Assembly (NCBI RefSeq): GCF_000368785.1
Contig: NZ_KB849690.1
Coordinates: forward strand, 21,748 to 85,747
Source: Acinetobacter towneri DSM 14962 = CIP 107472
Lineage (GTDB): Bacteria > Pseudomonadota > Gammaproteobacteria > Pseudomonadales > Moraxellaceae
Length of the DNA: 64,000 nucleotides
Direction of reading: 5' to 3'
Shown: positions 18,914 through 28,968 of the stretch, piece by piece
Position numbering within the stretch: position 1 is the stretch's first letter
Layout of the letters: every line of letters begins with the position of its first letter
Program-made: the position numbers and the translations under genes
The notes under the pieces: model-generated
What the model was told of the DNA's origin: nothing
Databases searched by the model: none
Seen by the model: only the letters and a program-made list of their open reading frames with translations

Positions 18914-20977
18914 ATGGAACACTTTCAGCATTCATCTGATACTTATTTTAATCGTGAACTTTCCTTAATTGAGTTTAACCGTCGGGTCTTGGCGCAAGCA
19001 TTAGACCCTGATTTACCTATTTTAGAACGGTTGAACTTTTTAATTATTTTTTCACGTAATTTAGATGAGTTTTTTGAAATTCGAGTTGCTGGGCTAATGA
19101 AGCAGCTCGATTTGAATGCGATTACCCGTACCCCAGATGCAATTCCAACTGAACACGTGTTGGCAGAGCTGTCAGATAAAGTCCATCAGGCGGTCAAACA
19201 GCAATATGACACCTTGAACTTTGCAATTTTGCCGCAGTTACAAAGTCTGGGGATTCATTTTATTCAGTTTCAAGACATTCTAGATAAACATAAGGCTTGG
19301 ATTGCCGACTATTTTGCGCGTCAGGTACAACCAGTTTTAACGCCAATCAGCCTTGACCCTTCGCATCCATTTCCACGTTTGGTCAATAAAAGCCTGAACT
19401 TTATTGTTAGTTTGCAGGGCAAAGATGCCTTTGGGCGTGAAATTGAAATGGCGATTGTGCCTGCGCCACGTTCATTACCACGTTTAATCAACTTACCTAA
19501 AGAAGTTGCAGGCAGTGCGACAGAACACATTTTCTTGACGGCTATTATTCAACAGCATATCAATGATTTATTTCCAGGCATGAAAGCTACAGGCTGCTAT
19601 GCATTTCGGGTGACGCGTAATGCCGACCTGATTTTGGCAGAAGATGTTGATGATTTGGCGGTAGCCCTTAAAGATGAACTTTCATCGCGCCGTTTTGGTC
19701 GCGCAGTGCGTTTGGAAATTGAAGATGACTGCCCGCAAGACATTATTGACTACCTGCTGACAGAATTTGATTTAGATGAACAGCAACTGTATCGGATTAG
19801 TGGCCCGATTAACCTGTCGCGTCTGACCAGTAGTTTTGACCGACCTGAATTGAAATATCCACCTTTTGCACCTGTGATTCCAAAAATATTTCGGAAGCAA
19901 AAACCGATGTTTGAGATTCTGAAAAAGCAGGATGTGTTGCTACATCACCCATTTGACTCTTTTCAGCCGGTGATTAATTTACTCAAAGAAGCGGCGAAAG
20001 ACCCAAATGTGTTGGCGATTAAGCAAACGCTGTATCGTAGTGGCCCAGATTCTGAAATTGTGCAGGTACTTGCAGAAGCCGCACGTAATGGCAAAGAAGT
20101 CACTGCCGTGATCGAGCTACGCGCACGTTTTGATGAAGAATCCAACATTATGGTCGCCAACGTCTTGCAAGAGGCAGGCGCAGTGGTGGTGTATGGCATT
20201 GTCGGCTATAAAACCCATGCCAAAATGATTTTGATTGTGCGTCGTGAGCAAGATCAGTTGGTGCGCTATGTGCATTTGGGTACAGGCAACTATCATGCGG
20301 GCAATGCACGTATGTACACCGACTATGGTTTGATGACCACACATCCTGATATTTGTGAAGATGTGCATCGGGTGTTTCAGGAACTCACAGGCATGGGCAG
20401 ATCGGCAAAATTAAAAAACTTGCTGCATGCACCATTTACCTTGCACAGTGAATTGCTCAAACTGATTGAACAAGAAATCGGGTTTGCACAAGCAGGCAAA
20501 GCTGCCCGAATTATCATTAAAGTCAATGCATTGACTGAGCCTGAGTTAATTACGGCTTTGTACCGTGCTTCGCAGGCAGGGGTACAGGTCGATTTAATTA
20601 TCCGCTCGATTTGTTGTTTGATTCCAAAAGTGAAAGGTATGTCTGAGCGTATTCATGTCCGTTCGATTGTGGGACGCTTTTTGGAACATACCCGCGTGTA
20701 TTATTTTGAGCATGGTGGTGCAAAAAAATTGTACTGCGCCAGCGCAGACTGGATGGGGCGCAACTTATTTTCACGGGTGGAAACTTGCTTCCCTATTTTG
20801 GATGAGAAAATTAAACAGCGTATTGTAGAAGATGGCTTGCTGAGTTATTTGCATGACAATCAAAATGCGTGGGAGCTACAAGCCAATGGCGAATGGCAGA
20901 AAGCTGCTGTGGTGGGGCAGGCTGCTGTACACAATGCGCAAATGTATTTGGTCGAGCAGAAGCAGTTGAATGTGTAA
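18914..20977 (+). CDS. ppk1: Polyphosphate kinase 1
   Basis: Makes inorganic polyphosphate from ATP. From ATG 18914, which follows AGAGAAG, the product has 687 residues, the usual length. An upstream in-frame ATG (18860) has no ribosome site. Visible regions are the N-terminal [16 protein letters not shown], the head domain with [11 protein letters not shown], and two PLD-like C-terminal domains with the autophosphorylated His region [10 protein letters not shown]. ppk is phosphate-starvation responsive in Acinetobacter from what I recall, and a Pho-box-like sequence precedes the gene. Confidence 0.95.
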   Translation: MEHFQHSSDTYFNRELSLIEFNRRVLAQALDPDLPILERLNFLIIFSRNLDEFFEIRVAGLMKQLDLNAITRTPDAIPTEHVLAELSDKVHQAVKQQYDTLNFAILPQLQSLGIHFIQFQDILDKHKAWIADYFARQVQPVLTPISLDPSHPFPRLVNKSLNFIVSLQGKDAFGREIEMAIVPAPRSLPRLINLPKEVAGSATEHIFLTAIIQQHINDLFPGMKATGCYAFRVTRNADLILAEDVDDLAVALKDELSSRRFGRAVRLEIEDDCPQDIIDYLLTEFDLDEQQLYRISGPINLSRLTSSFDRPELKYPPFAPVIPKIFRKQKPMFEILKKQDVLLHHPFDSFQPVINLLKEAAKDPNVLAIKQTLYRSGPDSEIVQVLAEAARNGKEVTAVIELRARFDEESNIMVANVLQEAGAVVVYGIVGYKTHAKMILIVRREQDQLVRYVHLGTGNYHAGNARMYTDYGLMTTHPDICEDVHRVFQELTGMGRSAKLKNLLHAPFTLHSELLKLIEQEIGFAQAGKAARIIIKVNALTEPELITALYRASQAGVQVDLIIRSICCLIPKVKGMSERIHVRSIVGRFLEHTRVYYFEHGGAKKLYCASADWMGRNLFSRVETCFPILDEKIKQRIVEDGLLSYLHDNQNAWELQANGEWQKAAVVGQAAVHNAQMYLVEQKQLNV

Positions 20978-21022
20978 ATTGGGCTGCAGTAAATGGATGT
21001 GATCTAGCATCTGTGAGTATAA

Positions 21023-21054
21023 AAAACCTGAGTATGTGTGCATACTCAGGTTTT
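21023..21054. terminator. Terminator between ppk1 and the Smp-like gene
   Basis: A 14-bp stem (AAAACCTGAGTATG and complement) with a TGTG loop is flanked by A- and T-runs. Confidence 0.92.
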
Positions 21055-21083
21055 TATGCTTTTAAGGCATCTCATGGATTATT

Positions 21084-22343
21084 TTAAGAAGCTCTTGAAT
21101 GTTTGCCTTTTAGAATTTCAGTTCGCAGGCTTTGCGCCAACTCAGCCGATTGGCTGTCCATGCCATTAACCATAAAGGCATGGCGCATCAGCACATTGGT
21201 CGGATTTGGCATACTCACCAATTCATAATGCGTAGACAGTTCATCTAGTAATTCATTCGGTAAATGCACTGCATTTTCACGAGCAGATAATTGATGCACC
21301 AAACGCTCTGCTGCCTGCACTGCAGATAACTGCATGGCTTCGACTGCGGTTGATAAACCACTGCGAGTTTGCAACACAAAACGCTTTTCTTCACGATAAC
21401 GCTTATACAGCACTTCAGACAATAACTGGAACACCGTGCCAATCATGGCCATACAGGCTGCTGCATTTGGTGTATTGGCTGCAATACTGAGTGTTGCGCC
21501 ATCTTCATGGAATGGTTGTACTGTTTGAATGTCGGAACGGTTTAACTTGTAGTGTTGTACGCACAGTTCAATGCTTTTGTTCAGGAAAATCTGACATAAG
21601 CTAAAATAAGGCACAGACACACTTTGCGTGACCGTGTCTAATAATTGTTTCGGGTCATAAAACTGAATATTCAGCGCAATGTTGTTTTGCTCTTGGCTTT
21701 GCTCAATGGCTTTGTTTGCTTTAGGCGACATCACAGGTTTAGGCTGTTGCTGTGCCTGCGCAAGTGCCAAAGCCGTTTGATGTTTTTCTTGTTCAAGGGC
21801 TTGCGTCAATAATTGTAATTCGTGTTTAAGGCGAGATTCATTATTAATGCGTGCTAAATATTCACTACGACTTGGACGGGCAATCGCGCGATAAGCCAAC
21901 CATAACAAGCCATGAACCAATAATGATAAAAGTGTCGCTAACCATTGGGTACGCAGAATTTCACCAATACTTGGCTGAATTAAGGTAATTTCAATGCTGC
22001 CGACTTTCTTTTCATTGATGATTGCATCGCGGACAAAGACTTCACCTTCACGGGTACGTGACTGTCCACCTGTCGCCAAGACCTGATTTTGCGCATCTAA
22101 AATACGAATAGAAGCAATGCTTGGATTGGTGGCATAACGATTCACCAATAATGCCAGTGATACTGTATTGGCAGGTTCCAGCTCAGAAAGGCTGTCTGTG
22201 ACCAGTTGGCTGGTCATTAACTGCCCCTGATTGGCGCGGTTTTCATTTAATTGGTGTGTTGTTGCAAGCACCAATAAAAAGGTGTGAAAAGCAAAACTTA
22301 CAATCAATAGGCTAGCAAATAGCCCTTGTCTAGGCGCATTCAA
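21084..22343 (-). CDS. Two-helix membrane protein divergent from serB (Smp/YtjB-like)
   Basis: A 419-residue inner-membrane protein. A first helix at about 8-28 is followed by a periplasmic domain of about 100 residues and a second helix near 135-152. A long cytoplasmic part begins with a coiled, Gln-rich stretch. E. coli also has a two-helix protein, Smp (YtjB), encoded head-to-head with serB, so synteny suggests the same family. This protein is about twice as long because of its extra cytoplasmic domain. Function unknown. Confidence 0.65.
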   Translation of the reverse strand: MNAPRQGLFASLLIVSFAFHTFLLVLATTHQLNENRANQGQLMTSQLVTDSLSELEPANTVSLALLVNRYATNPSIASIRILDAQNQVLATGGQSRTREGEVFVRDAIINEKKVGSIEITLIQPSIGEILRTQWLATLLSLLVHGLLWLAYRAIARPSRSEYLARINNESRLKHELQLLTQALEQEKHQTALALAQAQQQPKPVMSPKANKAIEQSQEQNNIALNIQFYDPKQLLDTVTQSVSVPYFSLCQIFLNKSIELCVQHYKLNRSDIQTVQPFHEDGATLSIAANTPNAAACMAMIGTVFQLLSEVLYKRYREEKRFVLQTRSGLSTAVEAMQLSAVQAAERLVHQLSARENAVHLPNELLDELSTHYELVSMPNPTNVLMRHAFMVNGMDSQSAELAQSLRTEILKGKHSRAS

Positions 22344-22421
22344 GGTAAAACTTCCAAGGCATTTATATTCAATTTAGATTATGATTCTCACAATAGTTGT
22401 AGCTCAGACCCGAGTCAATTC

Positions 22422-23642
22422 ATGCGAGAAATCATTCTTATATCATTTTTAGGACCTGACCAACCTAATCAGTTTACTCGATTAATGCAGGTATTGTCCG
22501 CTCATTCCTTACAAATTTTAGATGTTGGCCAAGCTGTTATTCATAATCAACTGACTTTAGGTATTGTTGTTGCATCAGAAGACCAGACTGCAACTGCTTT
22601 AGCCATGAAGGAGATTCTGATTTTAGCACATGATATTGGCTTAACTGTGCGTTTTAAACCAATCTCTGCAACTGAATATGAGCAATGGGTCAAAGAAGGC
22701 GGTCGTACCCGTTATATCGTGACTGCACTGGCACCAGAGCTGAATGCCTCACATTTACAGGCGGTCACGCATATTGTATCTAGCCAAGGTTTTAACATTG
22801 AAACTGTAACCCGTTTGTCGGGTCGCCCACAGCTTAATGTAGCCGAAGATGAACCTAAACGTGCTTGCATTCAGTTTGGATTAAGTGGACAAATGCTAGA
22901 TGCAGTTGCCATGCGTGCTGCGTGTTTAAGCCTGTCGAATGAACTGAGTGTGGATGTCGCGGTACAAGAAGACAATGCCTACCGTCGTAACCGCCGTTTG
23001 GTGTGTTTTGACATGGACTCAACGCTCATTGAACAAGAAGTGATTGATGAGTTGGCGATTGAGGCAGGTGTGGGCGATCAGGTGGCGGACATTACCGAAC
23101 GTGCCATGCAGGGTGAACTGGATTTTCAGCAAAGTTTCCGCGCGCGCGTAGCATTGCTCAAAGGTTTAGATGCTGCTGTGTTGCCTAAAATTGCCGAACG
23201 TCTGACCGTGACCGAAGGTGCTGAACGCCTGATTTCAACCCTGAAATCTTTGGGTTATCGCACCGCTATTTTGTCGGGCGGTTTCCAATATTTCGCAGAA
23301 TATCTGCAGGAAAAATTGGGGATTGATGAAGTGCATGCCAACATTCTAGATGTGGAAAATGGCATGGTTACAGGCGAAGTAAAAGGTCACATTGTGGATG
23401 GTGCGCGTAAGGCATTATTGCTACGTGAACTGGCAGACAAAATGGGGATTTCTTTGGAACAAGCCATTGCGGTGGGTGATGGTGCGAACGACTTACCAAT
23501 GCTTTCTATTGCAGGTTTAGGTGTGGCGTTCCGTGCTAAACCGTTGGTACGTCAAAACGCCAATCAAGCCATTTCAAGCGTGGGCTTAGATGGTGTGCTG
23601 TACTTATTGGGCGTGCATGACAAAGACTTGAACCGTGCCTAA
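22422..23642 (+). CDS. serB: Phosphoserine phosphatase
   Basis: Last step of serine synthesis. From ATG 22422 (MREIILISFLG) the product has 406 residues: two ACT-like regulatory domains (about 1-80 and 95-180), then a HAD phosphatase with nucleophile Asp197 (CFDMDSTL), LSGGF and the metal loop GDGAND (352-357). The frame is open back to 22326, but that would overlap the divergent gene's start and has no ribosome site. Confidence 0.95.
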   Translation: MREIILISFLGPDQPNQFTRLMQVLSAHSLQILDVGQAVIHNQLTLGIVVASEDQTATALAMKEILILAHDIGLTVRFKPISATEYEQWVKEGGRTRYIVTALAPELNASHLQAVTHIVSSQGFNIETVTRLSGRPQLNVAEDEPKRACIQFGLSGQMLDAVAMRAACLSLSNELSVDVAVQEDNAYRRNRRLVCFDMDSTLIEQEVIDELAIEAGVGDQVADITERAMQGELDFQQSFRARVALLKGLDAAVLPKIAERLTVTEGAERLISTLKSLGYRTAILSGGFQYFAEYLQEKLGIDEVHANILDVENGMVTGEVKGHIVDGARKALLLRELADKMGISLEQAIAVGDGANDLPMLSIAGLGVAFRAKPLVRQNANQAISSVGLDGVLYLLGVHDKDLNRA

Positions 23643-23660
23643 TATGACAATTCAATGAAA

Positions 23661-23686
23661 AAAACGCAGCAGTCATGCTGCGTTTT
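23661..23686 (+). terminator. Terminator of serB
   Basis: An 11-bp stem (AAAACGCAGCA and complement) has a GTCA loop and a T-run. Confidence 0.92.
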
Positions 23687-23689
23687 TTG

Positions 23690-24043
23690 TTTGTATAATC
23701 AGCAGATAACGATGAACGGTAAACAAAAACTGTCGATAAAAACCGCAACAGCATTGAATGAAAAAAATATTTTTTAAGGCAAAAAAATAAGGTGTTTTTT
23801 TGTAATGACACGCGAATAAAGAGCTAGCTTAGCTTCCCGAAAACTACAAAATTTAAAAAATGTAATGACAATATAATATTGCGACAAGGTGTGTCGCTTT
23901 ATAAAAATACAAGTCTTTTTTTATCTAGAAAACGCAGCATAATGCAGACATAGAATTTAAATCGACATCCATTATTTATTTAAACGGTATTTGAAGTCGC
24001 AGACCAATTCAAAAAGAGGCTGCATCTTTAGACGGAGGTTTTT
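23690..24043. other. Gene-free stretch upstream of the small membrane protein gene
   Basis: No credible ORF. It is AT-rich, with a short hairpin GCGACA ... TGTCGC near 23880-23898. It presumably holds the promoter of the next gene. Nothing else recognised. Confidence 0.4.
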
Positions 24044-24379
24044 ATGCTAACAGCGAATTTAGCGACCATTGTAGGCTTAAGCCTCGTCGCAGCTGCGTTG
24101 ATTGCTGTTTTCTTTTCGCCTTATCGTCGCTGGTTAAACTTTATGTTGGCAGGTATGGTGTTTTGGGGTTTATTGGAAGTGGTGCGCTACAGTGTGCAAA
24201 GCGTATTTGAACTGCCAATTACCTACAGTTACTTGTCGGCAATTTTCTTGGCGATGACTTTGGTGACTTTATTATTATTACGAGAAGACCGTCGGGCAGA
24301 GCGTGCTTTGGCAAAACGTCGCTATATCGAACATACCCCAGTCTATGAAGACGATCAGCAGCAGTGCTCAAGCCGCTAA
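24044..24379 (+). CDS. Small membrane protein, 111 residues
   Basis: Unrecognised beyond being a membrane protein. Three hydrophobic segments (ATIVGLSLVAAALIAVFF, FMLAGMVFWGLLEVV, YLSAIFLAMTLVTLLLL) are followed by an Arg-rich, then acidic and Gln-rich tail. ATG 24044 has an excellent GGAGG site. Monocistronic, with its own terminator. Confidence 0.75.
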   Translation: MLTANLATIVGLSLVAAALIAVFFSPYRRWLNFMLAGMVFWGLLEVVRYSVQSVFELPITYSYLSAIFLAMTLVTLLLLREDRRAERALAKRRYIEHTPVYEDDQQQCSSR

Positions 24380-24406
24380 ATCGTACAGACTAAATTCAAA
24401 AACTTT

Positions 24407-24435
24407 AAAAAGATGCAACTGGTTTGCATCTTTTT
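24407..24435 (+). terminator. Terminator of the small membrane protein gene
   Basis: A 12-bp stem (aaaaagatgcaa and complement) has a 5-nt loop and a T-run. Confidence 0.9.
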
Positions 24436-24588
24436 TGCTTTATCTGTACGGCAGTTTGCGCCATCCAAACAGCGACAAAATTTTAACACCCTCCTAAAGA
24501 TTGTTATACAAAGCCTTGCAGCAAAAAGCGGGAGTTGTGATAGGATGAGTCTGTTCATTATCCAACAATTACAATAGGCTTCACTGTC

Positions 24589-25068
24589 ATGAAACTTTCT
24601 GCAATTCCTGTGGTCAAACTTCCTTTGGTTGATGTCAGCACCGATCCACTTGACCTTCTCGTGGCAGGTTTGGCATTGCGTATGAAACAACTGGCACGTA
24701 CCAGTCCAAAATTTATTGAGTTGGTGCATGAACGCCAGTTCCGTATTCAAATTGGCACAGACTTGGGTATGGCGCGTCAAATTATTGTCAACAATGGACA
24801 TATTGACACTGTGGCAGGCGATGCAGAAAAAGCCGATTTTATTTTGCAGTTTGCAGACAGCGAGCAAGGCGTAAAAACCTTAATGAAAGGTGATCCAACT
24901 GCATTTATGACAGGCATGCAAAATGGCAGCATTAAAATGGAAGGTGATTTTGGCTTATTGGTGTGGTTTAACCAAGCAGCGAAATTGATTCCACCTAAAC
25001 TACCAAAACCTGTAAAAGAAAAAATTAAAATGGCACGCCAGTTTATTAAACAAAAAACGGGTAAATAA
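24589..25068 (+). CDS. SCP2 sterol-binding-domain lipid carrier protein
   Basis: A 159-residue soluble protein with an SCP2-like fold. The typical C-terminal half covers IGTDLGMARQIIVNNG, ADFILQFADSEQGVKTLMKGDPTAF and GSIKMEGDFGLLVW. Bacterial members bind fatty or isoprenoid ligands, and some relate to ubiquinone synthesis (UbiT/UbiJ type). The ligand here cannot be read. Single gene, convergent with dtd. Confidence 0.8.
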   Translation: MKLSAIPVVKLPLVDVSTDPLDLLVAGLALRMKQLARTSPKFIELVHERQFRIQIGTDLGMARQIIVNNGHIDTVAGDAEKADFILQFADSEQGVKTLMKGDPTAFMTGMQNGSIKMEGDFGLLVWFNQAAKLIPPKLPKPVKEKIKMARQFIKQKTGK

Positions 25069-25085
25069 GCTGCTCAGACCCAAAC

Positions 25086-25119
25086 AAAAACCTCTGATCA
25101 ATTTTTGACAGAGGTTTTT
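25086..25119. terminator. Terminator between the SCP2 gene and dtd
   Basis: Stem AAAAACCTCTG / CAGAGGTTTTT with a 12-nt loop; both strands carry a U-run. Confidence 0.85.
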
Positions 25120-25130
25120 TTATATGTGAT

Positions 25131-25571
25131 TTACTCGACCTCCAAACAAAAAGTCACAGGCCCGTCATTTACCAAATGCACTTTCATATCGGCAGAGAAA
25201 ATACCTGTTTCCACCCTGTCAAACTGACTTTTGGCATAGTCCACCAATTGTTCATACAGCGCTTTGGCATCGTTTGGGGGCATCGCAGGGCCAAAATCAG
25301 GACGTAAACCTTTTTGAGTCTGTGCCATGAGGGTAAATTGTGAAACCAATAACACACTGCCATTGGCCTGACTGACATTCCAACCCATTTTGCCTTGTTC
25401 ATCATCAAAAAAACGATATTTTAAAATTTTATCAATCAGCTTTTTGCCTTTCTCAAAATTATCGTCTTTGCCTAAGCCCAAAAATACCAAAATACCCTGT
25501 TGAATCTCGCCAGTGATTTCACCATCGACCACGACTTTGGCTTCAAGAACTCGTTGTAATAATGCGCGCAT
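25131..25571 (-). CDS. dtd: D-aminoacyl-tRNA deacylase
   Basis: Hydrolyses D-amino acids, and Gly from tRNA-Ala, mischarged on tRNA. The 146-residue product has the family's MRALLQRV start, the catalytic SQFTLMA motif and the C-terminal NDGPVTFCLE with the cross-subunit Gly-Pro pair. Confidence 0.95.
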   Translation of the reverse strand: MRALLQRVLEAKVVVDGEITGEIQQGILVFLGLGKDDNFEKGKKLIDKILKYRFFDDEQGKMGWNVSQANGSVLLVSQFTLMAQTQKGLRPDFGPAMPPNDAKALYEQLVDYAKSQFDRVETGIFSADMKVHLVNDGPVTFCLEVE

Positions 25572-25793
25572 GGGGGACTAATTTTCTCAGTGTGGGGGAT
25601 GGCTGCAGATTGTAGCAAACTTAGGCACTTTGGCGTGCATTAACATCAATCACGAAAGCATCACAACGGTAGCTGCCCGCAGAGAGGTAAAATATCTTGG
25701 GAAGGCTACACTTCAGCAAAGTTGTAACAAGATTGTCGATAAAAGCCCTTTTTTGCTGAATAAAGTATGCTTTAATGCAAGAAGTACCGCGAA

Positions 25794-27011
25794 ATGATGA
25801 TCCCTATGACCCCCATTATTCAATCTCTGCTCGATACTGATTTATATAAATTCACCATGTTACAGGTGGTGCTGCATAAATTTCCGCAAACGCACAGTGT
25901 GTATCAATTCCGCTGCCGTAATCTTGAAGATACCGCGTATCCACTGAGCGATATTTTAGCTGAGTTGAATGCGCAGCTTGATCATTTGTGTCAGTTGAAA
26001 TTTAAAGAAGATGAATTGCAGTATTTGCGTAATTTACGCTTTATTAAAAGTGACTTTGTCGATTATTTAGAATTATTTCAGCTCAAGCGTCGTTTTATTC
26101 ACGCCAGTATTGATGCGCAAGGTCGTTTGGATATTCGGGTAGAAGGCCCGATGGTACAGGCCATGATGTTCGAGATTTTTGTCCTGGCAATTGTCAATGA
26201 ACTGTATTTTCAGCGCATCCGTAATGATGAGGTTTGGGCAGAAGGTGAGCGCCGTTTACAGCAAAAAATTGCCCTGATTCAAAGTTACCAACAGCAGCAA
26301 CTGCCTGAAGATCCACCATTTTTGGTTTCAGATTTTGGTACGCGCCGCCGTTATAGTTTTGCATGGCAAAAGCACGTGATTGCGGCTTTTCATCAAGCTG
26401 TACCTGAAGTGTTTCGTGGTACTAGTAATGTACTGTTGGCTAAAGAATTAGGCATTACCCCAATTGGGACAATGGCACATGAGTTTTTACAGGCATTTCA
26501 GGCGCTAGATGTACGTTTACGTGACTTCCAAAAAGCCGCACTAGAAACTTGGGTGCAAGAATATCGGGGTGATTTAGGCATTGCCTTGACTGATGTGGTC
26601 GGGATGGATGCTTTCCTGCGTGACTTTGATTTGTATTTTGCCAAGTTATTTGATGGCTTACGACATGACAGTGGCGACCCGTATGTGTGGGGCGATAAAG
26701 CTTATGCACATTATAAAAAGCTAAAAATTGACAGTAAAACTAAAATGCTGACCTTCAGTGATGGCTTAAATGTCGAAAAAGCATGGGCCTTGCATCAGTA
26801 TTTTAAAGACCGTTTTCAGGTTAGTTTTGGGATTGGTACCAACTTAACCAATGATATGGGGCAAACTGCGCTAAATATTGTGTTGAAATTGGTGGAATGT
26901 AATGGTCAGTCGGTGGCGAAATTGTCAGATAGTCCTGGTAAAACCATGACCGATAATGACACCTTCTTGGCATATTTGCGCCAAGTTTTTGATATTCAGG
27001 CACCAGTTTAA
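25794..27011 (+). CDS. pncB: Nicotinate phosphoribosyltransferase
   Basis: Converts nicotinate to nicotinate mononucleotide, the step after PncA. The 405-residue product carries [52 protein letters not shown] and [10 protein letters not shown]. Starts at 25794, 25797 or 25806 are all possible; none has a convincing ribosome site. Confidence 0.95.
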   Translation: MMIPMTPIIQSLLDTDLYKFTMLQVVLHKFPQTHSVYQFRCRNLEDTAYPLSDILAELNAQLDHLCQLKFKEDELQYLRNLRFIKSDFVDYLELFQLKRRFIHASIDAQGRLDIRVEGPMVQAMMFEIFVLAIVNELYFQRIRNDEVWAEGERRLQQKIALIQSYQQQQLPEDPPFLVSDFGTRRRYSFAWQKHVIAAFHQAVPEVFRGTSNVLLAKELGITPIGTMAHEFLQAFQALDVRLRDFQKAALETWVQEYRGDLGIALTDVVGMDAFLRDFDLYFAKLFDGLRHDSGDPYVWGDKAYAHYKKLKIDSKTKMLTFSDGLNVEKAWALHQYFKDRFQVSFGIGTNLTNDMGQTALNIVLKLVECNGQSVAKLSDSPGKTMTDNDTFLAYLRQVFDIQAPV

Positions 27012-27042
27012 AGACCAACAAGCCTAAAAAACTGAAAAAAAG

Positions 27043-27061
27043 ACCGAAGAAAATCTTCGGT
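27043..27061 (+). terminator. Terminator of pncB
   Basis: An 8-bp stem ACCGAAGA / TCTTCGGT with an AAA loop is followed by seven or more T. Confidence 0.9.
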
Positions 27062-27185
27062 TTTTTTCTAGATTAAAGCATGCGATTGTTAAAATTCTGA
27101 GAAAGTTATGAAAAAAACAGCATGCGCCCAAAAATGACCTATACTAAGTTAAAGTGGATTGCCAACCAGACTGAACAGCATAAAA

Positions 27186-28028
27186 ATGAACGCTTCACCA
27201 TTCGATTTTGGACTGCTGATTGAAGCAGAAGATTTAGTCCCCGTTTTAGGACATGACAAATTACGCATTGTCGATTTAAGCCGTAATTCGGTGTATGAGC
27301 AATTGCATCTGCCGCATGCCTTACAGGTCAAACCGAGCATGTTGTTACGTCAGGATGAAGATGCTTCAGGTCTATTGCCTGAACCTGAAGCCTTGCAGGA
27401 GCTGATTCAGTATTTGAATATCTCACCTGAGCATCATGTGGTGGCTTATGATGATGAAGGCGGTGCATGGGCAGGGCGTCTGATTTGGAACTTGCACTGT
27501 TTGGGCTTTGAAAATACCAGTTTGCTCAATGGCGGTATTCATGCTTGGTTGGCCGCAGGTTTTCCGACCACTTCTGAAGTTGAATCACTGAAACCTGTCA
27601 GTACACTTGCTCCTGTTGTAGCGCAAAATCAGTATCGTATTCAATATGATGAATTGTTGCAGAAATGCCAAAACCAGTCGGTACAACTGTGGGATTGCCG
27701 TACTATAGATGAATATACAGGGCTGCGTTTGGCTGCACGACGCGGTGGTCACATACCTGGGGCATTGCATTTTGAATGGAGTACTGCCCTTAATCGTGAA
27801 AATCATTTAAAATTGCACCCCTTAGAACGCACACGACAGCGTCTGGAACAACTCGGATTTAATCTCAAAGAGCCTGTAGTGGTGTATTGTCAGTCACATC
27901 ACCGTTCAGGTCTGGCCTATATTTTAGGAAGATTACTGGGTTGGCAAATTCAGGCCTACGATGGTGCGTGGAGTGAATGGGGCAACCGCCCTGACAGTCC
28001 TGTTATTACTGGAGAGTTGCCGTCTTGA
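27186..28028 (+). CDS. Sulfurtransferase with two rhodanese domains
   Basis: About 280 residues from ATG 27186. The N-terminal rhodanese-like domain lacks a catalytic Cys loop ([11 protein letters not shown] ends it). The C-terminal domain carries the active loop CQSHHRSG after VVY. It belongs to the thiosulfate or mercaptopyruvate sulfurtransferase group; the donor cannot be assigned from the loop alone. A TTG at 27159 opens the frame but has no support. Its stop overlaps the psd start, so the two are translationally coupled. Confidence 0.88.
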   Translation: MNASPFDFGLLIEAEDLVPVLGHDKLRIVDLSRNSVYEQLHLPHALQVKPSMLLRQDEDASGLLPEPEALQELIQYLNISPEHHVVAYDDEGGAWAGRLIWNLHCLGFENTSLLNGGIHAWLAAGFPTTSEVESLKPVSTLAPVVAQNQYRIQYDELLQKCQNQSVQLWDCRTIDEYTGLRLAARRGGHIPGALHFEWSTALNRENHLKLHPLERTRQRLEQLGFNLKEPVVVYCQSHHRSGLAYILGRLLGWQIQAYDGAWSEWGNRPDSPVITGELPS

Positions 28029-28885
28029 GCCTCACATCACGTTTAAAAAAACAAATTTTCATTCAGGCACAGCGCGTTGTGCCACAACATCAATTATCAC
28101 GTGTTGTAGGTAAACTTGCAGCTAGCGAGCATCCTGTACTGAAAAATGCGGTTATTACGGCATTTAAAGCCCAGTATGGCATTGATATGTCATTGGCAGA
28201 GCAAAGCAATGCCTTGAAATATAAATCTTTTAATGATTTTTTCACCCGTTCTTTAAAGCAGGGCGTACGTGAAATTGACAGCAATCCGAGCAGCATTGTA
28301 TCGCCTGCAGATGGTGCAATTTCGCAATTGGGTAAAGTTGAAGATGGTGCTATTTTTCAGGCCAAAGGTCAGCAATTTACTGTTGAAAATTTAATTGCCG
28401 ACCCGCAACTGGCAGAACCATTTAAAAATGGTCAGTTTGCCACGGTATATTTATCTCCGAGAGATTATCACCGTGTGCACATGCCGTTTGCAGGCACACT
28501 GACTGAAACTCTGTATGTGCCAGGTGAGCTATTTTCGGTGAACCAAACCACAGCAGAAAATATTCCGGGTTTATTTGCCCGCAATGAGCGTATGGTGTGT
28601 TTGTTTGATACCGAACTGGGTCGTATGGCAGTGGTTTTAGTCGGTGCGATGATTGTAGCGGGTATTGAAACCGTAGCTACAGGCAAGGTGAAACCATCGG
28701 GGCGTTTAGAACTGAATCAACACCAATTGTTCCTTGAAAAGGGTGCAGAATTGGGACGTTTTTATTTAGGTTCAACGGCAATTGTTTTATTTGAAGAAAA
28801 TAAAATGCAGTGGGATGCTGAATTTCGAGCCAATTCGGTGGTGGAAATGGGCAAAGCCTTGGGGCATACCGTTACCGCAGTATAA
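28025..28885 (+). CDS. psd: Phosphatidylserine decarboxylase proenzyme
   Basis: Makes phosphatidylethanolamine. The 286-residue proenzyme has the self-cleavage motif LGST (248-251), where Ser250 becomes the pyruvoyl group, plus SPADG and the His in YHRVHMP. The start is TTG at 28025, overlapping the upstream TGA and preceded by GGAGAG. Membrane-associated. Confidence 0.95.
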   Translation: MSLTSRLKKQIFIQAQRVVPQHQLSRVVGKLAASEHPVLKNAVITAFKAQYGIDMSLAEQSNALKYKSFNDFFTRSLKQGVREIDSNPSSIVSPADGAISQLGKVEDGAIFQAKGQQFTVENLIADPQLAEPFKNGQFATVYLSPRDYHRVHMPFAGTLTETLYVPGELFSVNQTTAENIPGLFARNERMVCLFDTELGRMAVVLVGAMIVAGIETVATGKVKPSGRLELNQHQLFLEKGAELGRFYLGSTAIVLFEENKMQWDAEFRANSVVEMGKALGHTVTAV

Positions 28886-28904
28886 TTTTATGTGTTGAGA
28901 AATC

Positions 28905-28934
28905 AAAAAACGCCAAATTGATTTGGCGTTTTTT
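28905..28934. terminator. Terminator between psd and phoR
   Basis: A 13-bp stem (aaaaaacgccaaa and complement) with a TTGA loop is active in either direction. Confidence 0.92.
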
Positions 28935-28968
28935 GCTTTTAATGAGTAGGATAATTTTAAACATGAAC

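Noticed and set aside
22326..22421. Long N-terminal extension of SerB
   Set aside because: It overlaps the divergent gene's start and has no ribosome site; the usual family start is ATG 22422.
24376..24867. 163-codon minus-strand ORF
   Set aside because: It runs antisense to the SCP2 gene and across a terminator, with a composition unlike real Acinetobacter proteins.
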